Shown here piece after piece: positions 1-11,397 of a stretch of 64,000 nucleotides of DNA (the stretch's first letter is position 1; each line of letters begins with the position of its first letter). The DNA lies in assembly GCA_963682025.1 (NCBI GenBank), contig OY821521.1:168796556-168860555 (forward strand), given 5' to 3'. Made by a program: the position numbers and the translations under genes. The notes under the pieces are model-generated. The model had not been told where the DNA came from and did no database searches. It worked only from the letters and a program-made list of their open reading frames with translations. Origin of the DNA: Cordilura impudica. Its lineage: Eukaryota; Arthropoda; Insecta; Diptera; Scathophagidae.

Positions 1-3000
1 AAATGGGATTTTGGAATGGGACTTTTTTAAGAAAAGCCATTTTTAAAAAAGGTACTATTTTTTCAAGAGAATGAAGTTTTTTGAGAAAAGGTAATATTTT
101 AATGAAAATTTATTTTTTGAAGGAAAGGTATTTTCTGAAGCAAATGTACTTTCTTAAATAAGATATTATTTTAAGGAGAGGTACTTTCTTAAGAAAAAAT
201 AGTTTCGTAAAAAAAGTATATTTTTAACAACATTTTCTTTCATAAGAAATAGTGAAAGTTTAAAAAAGGTTCTCTTTTAGAAAACGGTGATTTTTTTAGG
301 AAAATTAAGTCTTTTAGGGGGGTAGGTAAGGTTTTAAAAGTTAAAAAAGTCGTATTTTCATAATTCTTTTTAGAAGATATGAGTAACGTTGGATTATTTA
401 TTTCATGTACACGTTATAGTATGACATTTGAAGAATCTTTGAAAAAATATTTCAATTAAAAATTTTAATAAATTAGTCCGTGACAGCGAATCTCCGAAGG
501 CGTTGTTGTTTTGCGGTGAACTTCATAACTCGTCATCGGATCATGTCAAATAAAAAATCGAAATGTGTTTAAAATGTGACATGTTTCCCAAACTAATCAC
601 GAAGAGTTTTTTTAATTTTTTTTTTTTTTTTTTGGCAGCATTTTGAAGTGAAAAACACGATCTTTGCTATAAAATTTCGGGAATTTGTTGTTAAAAAATG
701 GGGAAGAAATTGGAAAATAAAAAAAAACTCTTCGTGGTTACCTGATGATTTATGTGTAGATATATGTAGTGTTTTGAATTTTAAAAGAATCGGTTAAGTA
801 GATTTTGAGTTGGGAAGTTCACGGACTTCGAACATTTATTTGCGAGAAAATCGCTTTAAAATTTTTTAAAAACTGATTTATATACGATATACCGTATGAG
901 GCCGGTCGCTGGAAACGCTGTATCTTCTTAAGTTTTGCTCCGATTTACTTGAAATTTTGACACAACACTCTCGACATGTTGCACATTCAGAAAGAGAAAT
1001 GAAAAAAGGTTTTGAAACCTTACCCGCACACCCCTTAAGAAAAGATATTTTCTTAAGCAAATTTACTTTTTCAGGAAGAGTTACTCCTTGAAAAAACTTA
1101 CTATTTTTAGAAAAAGGCCTCTCTTAATAACAGTTACTTACTTGTTTAATGTATTGCTCTTTTCTACTAAGAGGTAATTTCTTAAGAAAGAAGTACTTTT
1201 AAGGAAAATAAACTTTTAGACATTCGATTTTTTTAAAAGGTACTTTTTTAAGAAAATGTTATTTTTTTTTAAATAATTAGCACTTTTTTATGAAAGAGTA
1301 TTTTAAACATGCGGCACTTTTTGAAGAAAAGGTTCTCTTTTTTAATTAATGGTATTTTCAAGAAAAGTCCTTTTTCAAGAAAAAGTTCTTTTTAAGAAAA
1401 CATTCCTTTTAAGAAACGATAATTTTGAAGATAAAACACTTTTTAAGCAAAAAAGTAACTTTTTTATGAAAAGGTTTTTCTAAAGGCAAGTTACAACTTT
1501 ACAAAAAGAAACTTTTTTATTTAAAGGCACTTTTTGAAGAGAAGGTATATTTTAAGAAAATTTACTATAGAAAAAAATCCTTTTTTTTAGAAAAAGCATT
1601 TTTTGAGAAAAGGACTTTTAAAAAAAAAAATTCTTTTTTGAATAGGTACTTTTTAAAAACGGGCACTATTTAATAAGTAGTAATTTTTTAAGAGGTACTT
1701 ATTTAAGAAAAAGAGTATTATTTGATTTGTTAAGAAAATGTACTTTTTTTATGATAAGGTATTATTTTAATGAAAAGGTGTTTATTTAAGAAAAGTCAGT
1801 TTTTGAAGAAAAGCTACTTTTTTTAAGAAAAGCACCTTTTTAAATTATGGCACATTTTATGAAAAGGTACTTTTTAAAGAAAAGATACTATATTTAGAAA
1901 GGTACTTTTTTAAGAAAAGGTACTTTTTAAGAAAAGATATTTTTTTTTAATAAAAGTGTATACTTTTTAATAATTTGAACTTTTAAGAAGAGATGCTTTC
2001 TTAAGAAAAGGTACTTTTTTATGAAAAGGTACTTTTTAAATAATGACACCATTTAAGAAAAGGTACTTAACCCACTTTTTTAAGAAAAGGCACTTTTTAA
2101 AGAAAATGTACTATTTTACTTGTTTAAGAAAAGGTACTTTTTAAGAATAGGTACTTTTTTTTATTAAAAGTGTATACTTTTTAATAATTTGAACTTTTTT
2201 AAGAAGAGATGCTTTCTTAAGAAAAGGTACTTTTTTAAGAAACGGTGCTTTTTTAAGAAAAGGTCCTTTTTTAAGAAAAGGCACTTTTTTAAGAAAAGGC
2301 ACTTTTTTAAGAAAAGGCACTTTTTTAATAAAAGGTACTGTTTGAAGAAAAGGTACTTTTTTAAATAATGACACCTTTTAAGAAAATGTACTTAACCCAC
2401 TTTTTTAAGAAAGGGCACTTTAAGAAAGGTAATTTTTTTTGAAAAGGTACTTTTAAGAAGAGGTACTTTTTTGTAATTAGGGTGTATACTTTTTAATAAT
2501 TTAAAATTTTTTAAGAAGAGATGCTTTCTTAAGAAAAGGTACATTTTTAAGAAAAGGTACTTTTTTAAATAATGTCACCATTTAAGAGAAGGTACTTAAC
2601 TCACTTTTTTAAGAAAAGGCACTTTTCAAGAAAATGTACTATTTTAAGAAAGGTATGTTTTTAATAAAAGGTACTTTCTAAGAAAAGGTACTTTTTTAAT
2701 AAAAGTGTATACTTTTTAACAATCTGAAGTTTTTTAAGAAGAGATGCTTTCTTAAGGAAATGTACTTTTTACGAGAGGTACTTTTGTAAGAAAAGGTACT
2801 TTTTTAAATAATGACACCTTTTAAGAAAATGTACTTAACCCACTTTTTTAAGAAAATACACTTGTTTAAGAAAAGGCACTTTTTTAAGAAAATGTACTAT
2901 TTTAAGAAAGGTACTTTTTTAAGAAAAGGTACTTTTTTTAATAAAAGTACTTGTTAATAATTGGAACATTTTAAAAAAGGGATGCTTTCTTAAGACAAGG

Positions 3001-3785
3001 TACTTTTATGAGAAAAGGTAATTTTGTAAGAGAAAGTACTTCTTGAATAGAATGCATTTTTTAAGGAGAGTTAATATTTTAAGAAAAGGTCCTTTTTAAG
3101 AAGAGGTACTTTGTAAGAAAAAGTACTTTTTTCAGAAGAGGCAATTATCGAAGAATAGACACGTTTTGACAAAATTTACTTTTTTAAGAAAGTGCACTTT
3201 TGTAAGAAAATTTACTTTTTTGAGAAAAGGTACTTTTCTAAGAAAAGTACTGTTTAAAAAAGTTAATTTCTTAGAAAAGGTAGTTTTTTTTTAGAAAAGG
3301 GTTTATTTTAAAAAGTTACTTGAGAAAATATAAATTTTTTTTTAATTTAAATTTTTTAAGTAAGAAATTATTTAAGAAATGACACTTTTTAAGAAGATAT
3401 ACTTTTTAAAAAGGTATTTTTTAAGAAAAAGTACTTTCTTGAGGAATATTTCTATTTCATGGAAATCTTACTCTTTTGAAAAAAAATAAGTTTTTTAAAA
3501 AAAGTGCTTTCTTAAGAAAAATATACTTTTTTAAGAAAACTTTATTTTTTCAAAAAAAAAAATTTAGTTTTAAGAAAAAGTACTTTTTTGAGAATGGGGG
3601 ATTTTTTTAGAATGTATAGGGTGGCAGCATTTTATTACTATGTCATTTGTCAACCGATTGACGGATATTTAAGAAGACGTACTTTTTTTAGGAAAATGTA
3701 CTTTTATATTCAAGTTACTTTTTTGAAAATTATCACTTTTTACGAAAATGTACTTTTTTTTAAGAATGGGCAGTGTCATAAGATA
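1..3785 (+). repeat. 18-bp AT-rich minisatellite array (GGTACTTTTTTAAGAAAA)n
   Basis: The stretch is a degenerate tandem array whose commonest unit is about GGTACTTTTTTAAGAAAA. Unit lengths vary from about 16 to 20 bp. Where units are exactly 18 bp the minus strand stays open (about 2141-2374) and spells a repeated KKVPFL hexapeptide, which is a repeat artefact and not a gene. A longer pattern containing TGTATACTTTTTAATAATTT recurs near 1965, 2168, 2480, 2705 and 2945, so a higher-order repeat of about 210-310 bp is present. A 718-bp TTAA-flanked element interrupts the array at 317-1034. The array resumes at 6485 after the Helitron. Confidence 0.9.
317..1034 (-). mobile_element. TTAA-flanked MITE-like element, copy 1
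   Basis: This segment is an inverted copy of 5217-5871, with the same landmarks in reverse order (for example the stretch around ACATGTTTCC and the GGCCGGTCGCTGG block). Its ends are short G/C runs, GGGGGGTAGG on the left and CCGCACACCCC on the right. TTTA flanks it on the left and TTAA on the right. It has no coding capacity: the 60-codon minus-strand open frame near 878-1060 is inside the repeat and is not conserved. Class II non-autonomous origin (piggyBac- or Kolobok-like target choice) is inferred from the TTAA flanks. Confidence 0.7.
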
Positions 3786-3805
3786 TCTTATATATATTTA
3801 CGCTG

Positions 3806-3835
3806 ATCCCTGACTCACTGACTGACTGACTGATT
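3806..3835 (+). repeat. (CTGA)n-type microsatellite at the Helitron 5' end
   Basis: A short run of imperfect CTGA/CTCA tetranucleotides lies about 20-50 bp inside the 5' TC end of the Helitron. Short tetranucleotide runs just inside the 5' end also occur in the second Helitron here (TGTT repeats near 37740). Confidence 0.7.
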
Positions 3836-4502
3836 CTGTAACGCTGAAATAATACACATAGCACTCCCTACAAAGCTATGCTAAATACACAAACAAAATT
3901 TAATCTTTCTCATTTTATACAAACCCACACACAATTTTCTCTCTTCTATGTTACCAACCAGTGCTGCTAATAAAATCTTCTGAAAATCGACAATTTTGGA
4001 AACTAAATCGCCAAAATCGTCATTTTGAAAACAAGAAATTGTCAAGATAATAGAAATAAAACTCTACAAAATATTACAAAAGGAAACAATCAAATTTATT
4101 TATATCATTCATATTACGAATATTATTACAGCATTGAATATTTCTATATATAAAAATGTATTAGTGGTGAAATTTCAACGAAAAAAATTTAACACAGCAA
4201 TCAACTAAATAATTTTATTGACATGTATATATAGCTGAAACATATAATATAGATTTAAAGTATCGCGTAATTGAAACTTAAATCTTAAATAGAGATGCTA
4301 TTCAAGGTATTTCCGTTTTGAAACGACTTGACCCAGAATTAAATCTATACATACTTTGTAATTTCCATTTACACTGAACAAAAACTATCAATTTTCGATA
4401 AACAATCCATTAATTGGTAACCCTTGAAATCGTAATTTTTATAATACTGATAATTTTAAATCTTCAATCATCATTTTTACAAATTTAACAAATCATTTTA
4501 AC

Positions 4503-4592
4503 AAATTGCAAAATCGTCGAAATTACAATAAGTTGTCAAAATTGGCAAAATTGCAAAATCGTCGAAATTACAATAAGTTGTCAAAATTGGCA
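4503..4592 (+). repeat. 45-bp tandem duplication
   Basis: Two consecutive near-identical 45-bp units contain AAATCGTCGAAATTACAAT. Because 45 is divisible by three, an open frame of 69 codons runs through the repeat. It shows no domain and I do not regard it as a gene. Confidence 0.85.
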
Positions 4593-5216
4593 ACATTTAC
4601 TAAACTTCTTCGTTTGTCTGTTTTGTTTTTCATCTCAAAATTGTTTTGTATTGTTAAGAGTACTTTCGCTCAGTTCATTGATGGCCAGCACTTACCAAAG
4701 AGCATGCTTTTTTGATAAATATTTGAGAAAAAAGAGATCTTCAATGTAGATTTTGTTGTTGTCCAACGTACGATTTCGTTTATAGCTCTGTATTGAAAAG
4801 CCTTTGAAAAAATAGTGCAATATTAAGTTTACAATTTAAATTATTGTAACTTTGCATAATTAAATTTCATTGTAATTTTAGAAGAGAGGTGGGAAAATAA
4901 TTTTTTTTTCACTCATAATATTAATTTTTGCATAATATGCTTTTAAAAAAATTTGGACAAACATAAATTACGTTAAAAGGTATATTTAAGATTTTAATTT
5001 GAATAATTTAGTGAAATTATAATGGAAGAATTAAAAGCGATTTTTTTTGAAGTAAAACTAATACGCGCGCGTTTTTTATTTTTTCTTTTTTAGATTTATA
5101 GATAACTTTGCAAAAAATGTAAATCTCTTTTTTTTTCAGTTTACATGTATGATGAAATATGAAATATTTTTTTCTTTTTTGTGTACGTTGGTGTATTGGT
5201 GTTTACATTTCCTTAA

Positions 5217-5871
5217 GGGGTGGTAGGTTTTAAAACCTTTTTTTTTGCATTTCTCTTCCTGAATGCACAACATGTCGAGAGTGTTGAGTCAAAATTTTAA
5301 GTAAATCAGAGCAAAACTTAAGAAGATACAGCGTTTCCAGCGACCGGCCTCATACGGTATATAGTATACAAATCAGTTTTTAAAAAACTTAAAACCGATT
5401 TTCTCGCAAATAAATGTTCGAAGTCCGTGAACATCTTCTTGACCGATTCTTTTGAAATTTTAGACACTATATCTACACAAAAACCATCAGGTAACCACGA
5501 AGTTTTTTTTTTAATTCCATTTTCTTCCCCATTTTTTAATTCCCGAAATTGTATAGCAAAAATCGTTTTTCACTTCAAAATGCTGCAAAAAAAAAATTGA
5601 AAAACTCTTCGTCACTACTTCAGGAAACATGTCACCTTTTAAACGCATTTCGATTTTTTTTTCACATGGTCCGGTAACGAGTTATGATGTTCACCGCAAA
5701 ACAACAACGCCTCCGGATATTGGCTGTCACGGACTTATTTATTAAAATTTTTAGTTGAAAATTTTTTCAAAGATTTTTTAAATGTTATGCTATAACGTGT
5801 ATTCATGTCTTCAAAAAAGAATTATGCAATTAATTATTATTATTAACTTTTAAAACCTTTAAACCCCCCCC
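5217..5871 (+). mobile_element. TTAA-flanked MITE-like element, copy 2
   Basis: The element is exactly bracketed by TTAA at 5213-5216 and 5872-5875. Its ends are GGGGTGGTAGGTTTTAAAA and the complement of a C8 run followed by TTTAAAGGTTTTAAAAG. They are inverted repeats of one another at about 10-20 bp, interrupted. It is the reverse complement of 317-1034 at high similarity. No transposase is encoded. TTAA flanks are known for piggyBac and Kolobok elements. The G-run ends are unlike the CCC start of typical piggyBac ends, so the superfamily is left open. Confidence 0.75.
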
Positions 5872-5948
5872 TTAAGAAACTTTTAGGAACCTTGCTCTTA
5901 AACGTTTTTTTTTTCTATGCTATTCTATTTTTTCTACATTAAAATGGA

Positions 5949-6016
5949 GTTCGGTTATAACGAACTCGGCGGGACCGGCCAAATTAGTTCGTTATAGACT
6001 AAGTTCGTTATAACCG
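5949..6016. repeat. Palindromic GTTCGTTATAAC cluster
   Basis: Left GTTCGGTTATAACGAAC (5949-5965, itself nearly palindromic) is answered by GTTCGTTATAACCG at 6003-6016, with AGTTCGTTATAGAC between them. GC content rises sharply in the middle (GGCGGGACCGGCC). It could be the terminal part of a short mobile element or a cruciform-forming site. No function can be assigned. Confidence 0.6.
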
Positions 6017-6456
6017 TAGTATTTTTTGTTTGTTTTGTCCGAAAGGTTTAAAAATTTTTTTAGTTGAATAAGTTTACTTATTTTGATGCATTTTAAAGAG
6101 TTATAAAACATAAATTAAATTATTAAATTATTAAGACTAAAATTACCGAGTTTCTATCAAAATAAAATATTTTTTTAAAATCATATCATATTAAAAACTT
6201 CTTATGTATAGAAGCAGAAAATATAAAGCAAAGGTTGGCTACTGGCAAACTTATGCGAAAATATACATTAAAGGACCTTTTACAAAACTTCATTTGAAAA
6301 TCGAAGTTTTTGGTTTGTATTTTTTACAACTGTTTTCCGATTTTTTTTTTTTTTTAAATTTTAAAAACATTAAAATTAATTTTTTTTTAAATATATAAAA
6401 TATGGGAAAATTTTGAAATGGGAAAAAAAATTTGTTTGTTAAAGTCAAAATAAACG

Positions 6457-6484
6457 GGCGCCTAGGCGCCACACAATCCACTAG
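6457..6484 (+). other. Helitron 3' terminal hairpin plus CTAG
   Basis: A perfect palindrome GGCGCCTAGGCGCC, a spacer ACACAATCCA, CTAG, then host T. In Helitrons this structure acts as the 3' transposition terminator. It is strikingly GC-rich in an AT-rich neighbourhood. Confidence 0.8.
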
Positions 6485-6720
6485 TTGTATTTTAAAGACA
6501 ATGTGTTTTTGAAAAAGTACTTTATTAAGAAGGGGTTTTTTTTAGTAAAGAGATTTTTTTAAATAGGTACTTTTTTAGGTAGGTACATAATTGGTACTTT
6601 TTAAATAAAATATACTTTTTTAGGAATAGGTGCTTTTTTTTAATGAAAATGATCTTTCTTTAGAAAATGTACTTTATTAGGAATATTCACTTTTAGACTG
6701 TCACTTCCTAGAGAGGATAA
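6485..6720 (+). repeat. Continuation of the 18-bp minisatellite
   Basis: Degenerate units (AAAGTACTTTATTAAGAAG and similar) resume directly after the Helitron CTAG end. The Helitron therefore inserted into the array. 6721-7126 holds no supported feature. Confidence 0.7.
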
Positions 6721-7126
6721 TTGTAACCTTACCGACTCCAGCTATAAAAGATAGAATGAAGCCAATATAGGAAACAATAGAACACATACATTTTCGGTGC
6801 TCCGCTTTGACACGGATTTGTTATTGTGAGCTAGAAAGAAGTCGCATTAGAAATCAAATCTGGTGAATTCGGTAGATGAGGAAGGAAATCGGGGAATATC
6901 ATAATTCATTGTATTGATAGCGATAATTTGAACGTGATCGCGTTTCGCACGGTAAAAGGGAATATTCTACTTCAAAATTACTTTATAGCGGCTCGACCTG
7001 GGATCTACTAGAATTTTATAAGACACATTTTTACTGGCCTGTTCTTCATTTTGATTTGAACAATCTTTGGAAGTTTTTCAAGACATTCATCATATTCGGC
7101 TTATATCGACACAATCTTTCTTTTTT

Positions 7127-7892
7127 TATACCCTATACACTATGTGGTTTGGGTATAATGACTATGTGCTGCTGTTTGTAACTACCAAAAATATTTGAGC
7201 TAGACCCATATTTTATTATACCGATCGAATCAGAATCCGTCCGTCCGTCCGTCTGTGTGTCCATGTAATATTTGTAAGCAAACTGCAGGTCGCAAATATG
7301 AGTATATTCCGATGAAATTTGGTATATAAGCTTTTATCTGCCATAGAATGAACGCTGTTGAAATTGGTGAGAATCGGTCCATGTTAAGACCTAGCCCCCA
7401 TACAAATGACCCTTATGATATCGACATAAATTGCCATAAGATCCAAATTGTCATATAGATCTTACTCAAATTGGGTTTGTATGCGTTTATTATATCCATT
7501 AATGAATGGTCAAAAAATGATACCTATGGGACAACTCTTAGTCATAGGCCCCATATAGAGCTGATTCCCGATCTTCACTTAAATCTAACAAAAAAAAAAA
7601 ATATTGCACTGATTCTTCTTAAATTCTGTTTGTATATATTTTTGCAAAATACAAGAGACTTTACCAAACATGATCAGGATCGGTCCATTTTTGGACATAG
7701 TCGCCATATTGATATAGCATCCGATATGAACTTTTTCATATCTTCAGCCAAAAAAATTAATAAAGATCCCACTCAAATTTAGTTTATGCTTATTTTCTAT
7801 ATCCAGTTAGTTGGGCCTAAGAGATAGGGTCTCTAACCGCATGGTATAGGGTATCGTATAGTCGGTCTAGACCGACTATAATTTCCTTACTT
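7127..7892 (+). mobile_element. Family A DINE-like element, copy A1
   Basis: The element starts TATACCCTATACACTATGTGG and ends with the palindrome TAGTCGGTCTAGACCGACTA plus about 15 bp. Inside are a GTCCGTCCGTCCGTCTGTG (GTCY) microsatellite and subterminal inverted repeats: ATACCCTATAC at the 5' end against GTATAGGGTAT before the 3' palindrome. DINE-1/mini-me elements (Helentron-associated) share these traits. The match here is architectural, recognised from memory and not from an alignment. Open frames inside, such as 7471-7782, recur in every copy as short shadows and are not genes. 7893-8769 is A/T-rich with nothing recognisable. Confidence 0.85.
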
Positions 7893-8849
7893 ATTTATAA
7901 TTAACTTTTAAAATAAAAAATCTAGTATGGCCCTATAGTAACATAAATAATAACATTAAACTTAAGATTAATTCTCTTTGGGATCTTTACACATTTTTTT
8001 TTTTATTGTTTTTGTCCTATGAAAAAAATAAGCGAAAGCATTTAATTTACAACTAAATTAAATTGAAAATAATTTTAATTAGCTAACAGTTAATTGTGCA
8101 AAGATAAATTAAAATCTAAACAAAAAAAAAAAAATCACAAATCACAAATTAAATATAATTTACATGAAACCATGGAAAAAAAATGACTTCATTAAAAAGG
8201 GATGCTGCAAAAAGATAATAATTGGTGTTGAAAAAGAAAAGTGGATTTTTGCCGCTTACAAAAAAAAAACACAAGAAGAAATTCTAACAAAGATTTGATG
8301 TAAAGACAAGACGAACAAACAAAGAAACACATTAAAATGTAAATGTATGAACAGCATAAAGAAAAGAAAAACCTTAACTTGAATAAAAAAATTTTTATAA
8401 TATATAAAATGAGATACTGGCCCACAAGTTTAATTATTAAAAAAAAAAGAAATAACTTTAAGGAAAAACAACAATATAATACTCATATATTTAACTAAGT
8501 TAAAATGTTAATATAAATCAAATTAAAAGTTTTTTTTATACCTCTGTTTTTCTTTTTTGTATAGTTGTTAGTTGATTTTTACTTTTTAACTTTCTGACAT
8601 CAAAACTTACACGCACACCTATCCGCATGGATATTTGGGTGGCCGCTAAAATATTCTTCAACAAAAATTCAGGAAATTTTAGTCAGTTTAAATATATTGA
8701 AAACTGATAAGATGGAAACTATTATAAAAGGAATTTTTTTAAGTATTTTTTTAATAAAGAAAATCATAAACATTAATAGTTCTTGATTTGTAGCTGAAAA
8801 ACTAAGAAAACAGATAAAAAGATAAGGAAAATTAATCGAAGAGACCTAG

Positions 8850-10480
8850 CTTACTCTCGCTGGAAAAAGTTTAAAACAACAAACTTACATACTGAATACT
8901 GTGCTGCAAGAAATGAAACTCGCAAGATAATTAAGCAAGCTAAATCAAATTTCTACGCCGATAAATTCTCATCAGACTTAGGATCCAGAAAAACGTGGCA
9001 AAGGATTAGAGAAATTGGCATCGGCAGAGATATGAAAAAAGATCGGTGTTGTAAATGAACAGTTCGTAATTCCTATGGTGGTAGCAAACATGAGTTACTA
9101 CAACAATTACTTTTTTAATCACTTTGATCCCTCAATTAACCAATTTACTTTTGACTGTGTAAATGAGATTGTTGTTTTGAAAAGTTGTATGTCTATTAAA
9201 TCAAATGCTGTTGGAGGCGGACGAAACTCATCCTAAATTTCTCAAAATTCTTCTCCCTCAAATTTTGCCATTCATAACACATATATTTAATAGCATTATA
9301 ACTACTAGCTGCTATCCTACTAATTGGAAAAATTCAAAAATTTTCCCAACACCCAAAACGAAATCTGATTATAGACCAATTGCAATATTACCATTTTTAT
9401 CTAAAGCTTTTGAAAGAATCATTCACGAACAAATATCACTTTATTTAAATACACACAATCTATTAACAGATCTTCAGTCCGGTTTTCGAAGAAAACATAG
9501 CTGTATTACTGCTTAGATAGATGCTTTGATAAGGAAAGAGATTGATGCAGGGAAGACAACTTTTTTAATACTGTTAGATCACTCGAAGGCCTTTGATACT
9601 GTTGATCACAATATTTCCTGCTATAAGCTTAAAAACATGTTCAATTCCTCAACTACTGCCACACGTTTAAAATCGACCTATCTTGATAATAGATATCAGT
9701 TTGTTCAAAGTATTTCAGCCCGATATAAATTACTGCCAGTTAGAAGAGGTGTTCCACAAGGATCAATTGTAGACCCTCTTCTGTTTTCTTTTTATGCGAA
9801 TGATCTTCCGAAGCAACTCCAGTACTGTAAAGTTAGAATGTACGCCGACGATGTACAACTTTACACCAGCTGTAACGGTTCTATGATTCAACATTGTATG
9901 ACAATTTTGAATGAGGAACTTCAGCTGGTTAATACCTGGGCTGCAGCAAATGGACTTAGCAAAAATCCAAGGAAGTGCCTTGTTATTCAAACACGATTTA
10001 ATAGAACTGTTTATATATCTGACCTAAATCTTAATAATGAACGTATAGAAATTGTAAATTCAGCAAAAAATCTAGGAATCTTCTTCAACAATACCCTTAC
10101 ATGGTCCGACCACATTAACTATGCATGTGGTAGAACTTTTTCGATGCTAAGAACACTTTGGTCAACACAGCATTGCACACCCATCAATATTGGATCACTT
10201 ATTGCAAAAACCTATTTAATGCCAATTCTGATGTATGGATGTGAATTGTTTGCTGAATGTGATGCTGCTAGCAGAGATAAACTCAACACTGCATTTAAAA
10301 ATATAACACGTTACGTGTACGTAACCAATTACAACAGCCAAGCTCTATGGTTTCCAGTTTGATGAATTACTCAAAACCAGAGTTTTAATATTTTTATATA
10401 AGGTAATCTACACCAAGGAGCCGGAACATCTATACAAACGTTTACTTTTTCCAATTCTAGTAGAGGAAACAGAATTATTT
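8850..10480 (+). pseudogene. LINE-1 ORF2 remnant: reverse transcriptase
   Basis: The reading frames together cover the pre-RT linker (RDLAYSRWKKFKTTN) and the RT domain. RT landmarks in order are YRPIAILPFLSKAFERI (about 9370), LQSGFRRKHSC (9475), LDHSKAFDTVDHN (9570), RRGVPQGSIVDP (9745) and the catalytic box YADDVQLY (9842-9865). A thumb region ends in a conserved LMYGCELFAECDAASRDKLN stretch. All core RT motifs are kept, but stops at about 9514 and 10360 and frameshifts before 9205 break the gene. It would reverse-transcribe its own RNA at a nicked target. The style is that of the Jockey/CR1-like group; the clade is not assigned. Confidence 0.85.
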
Positions 10481-11024
10481 TGAGAAGGCGGCCAAAAATC
10501 ATTTGTTTTTGTTACCGATTTTAAAGTTATGTTATTCATTTGAAAGTAAATACTAGTATACGTCGGAAGCCAAAAAATTGCGACTGTATCTCAACTATAT
10601 CACAGCGAACAGGGTCTGCGAAAATGGGCTTTCTCAGTATTTTGCTAAAATTAAAAATTTCTTTGTAAATTTTTATTTTTGAATGACTGTAACTTTTTTG
10701 ATTTAAAAGATTTTGAAGTGAAATGAATTTTGTATAATTTTGTGGCTTCCAAACTATTAATGTTAAAAATATAAAATCACTGAGTCATTGCAAAATTTAA
10801 AAAAAAAAATTTTTTTTATTTTCCGAAAATCTCCTACTTAATAGAGCATAACTCCTGCCAGTCAAAAGCAGTCAGAAAAACTCTTGCACTCTTCTACAGT
10901 CCGAACCCTCCCCTATTCTTTTATACCCCATTATATACCCGCCAATTTCAGCCCGTGTGCACCAGAACAATTTTTCTGACCCAAGGTTAGATATTTTCTG
11001 CAAAATTTATGAATACAAAAGTTG

Positions 11025-11171
11025 TCCACTATGTGGTTAGGATATATTAAGTTTGAGGTGATGTTTGTAACTGCCAAAAATATTGGACCTTTATCCATCT
11101 TTTGTTATACGGATCGACTCAAAAACACTTTTTGAGCCTATTAAACGATGTCCGTCCGTCCGTCTGAGTGT
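11025..11171 (+). mobile_element. Family A 5' fragment flanked by a 17-bp direct repeat
   Basis: 147 bp begin TCCACTATGTGGTTAGGATA and end in the GTCCGTCCGTCCGTCTGAG tract, corresponding to the first fifth of family A. TATGAATACAAAAGTTG stands at both 11008-11024 and 11172-11188. The direct repeats look like a target duplication, which is unexpected for a Helitron-like family. Confidence 0.75.
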
Positions 11172-11397
11172 TATGAATACAAAAGTTGGTCGTACCGGTG
11201 CACCGCGGTGTATTTTTTTTGCGTGTCGGTAGAGTTGTCAGGAGTTGTTATATACTTATAAAAAAAGGATTGAGATATAATACGCTCAATTGTTACAGGG
11301 ACATTTAAATAGGTATCTTTCAAAAACATTAATAGTCTGAATTAGAGTTATATAGTTTAAATACCTGACAAAATGGGAAACAATTTAAATAACAGGT

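Larger units (their letters stand above)
3786..6484 (+). mobile_element. Non-autonomous Helitron with canonical ends
   Basis: The 5' end is A|TC followed by TTATATATATTTACGCTG and a CTGA microsatellite. The 3' end has a perfect 14-bp palindrome GGCGCCTAGGCGCC (6457-6470), a 10-nt spacer and CTAG (6481-6484), then T. This is the textbook Helitron layout: 5'-TC, a hairpin 10-12 nt before CTRR, and insertion between A and T without target duplication. The 18-bp minisatellite continues on both sides, which supports these boundaries. No Rep or helicase coding is visible. A 45-bp tandem duplication and a second TTAA MITE sit inside. Confidence 0.75.

Noticed and set aside
2141..2374. Repeated KKVPFL open frame on the minus strand (and LRKGT-type frame at 55511-55720)
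   Set aside because: Artefact of the 18-bp minisatellite, whose period is a multiple of three.
6721..7126. Possible mariner/Tc1 transposase remnant on the minus strand (PHLPNSPDLISNATSF)
   Set aside because: The short PHxPxSPDL resemblance is suggestive, but no catalytic motifs or inverted repeats could be followed around it.
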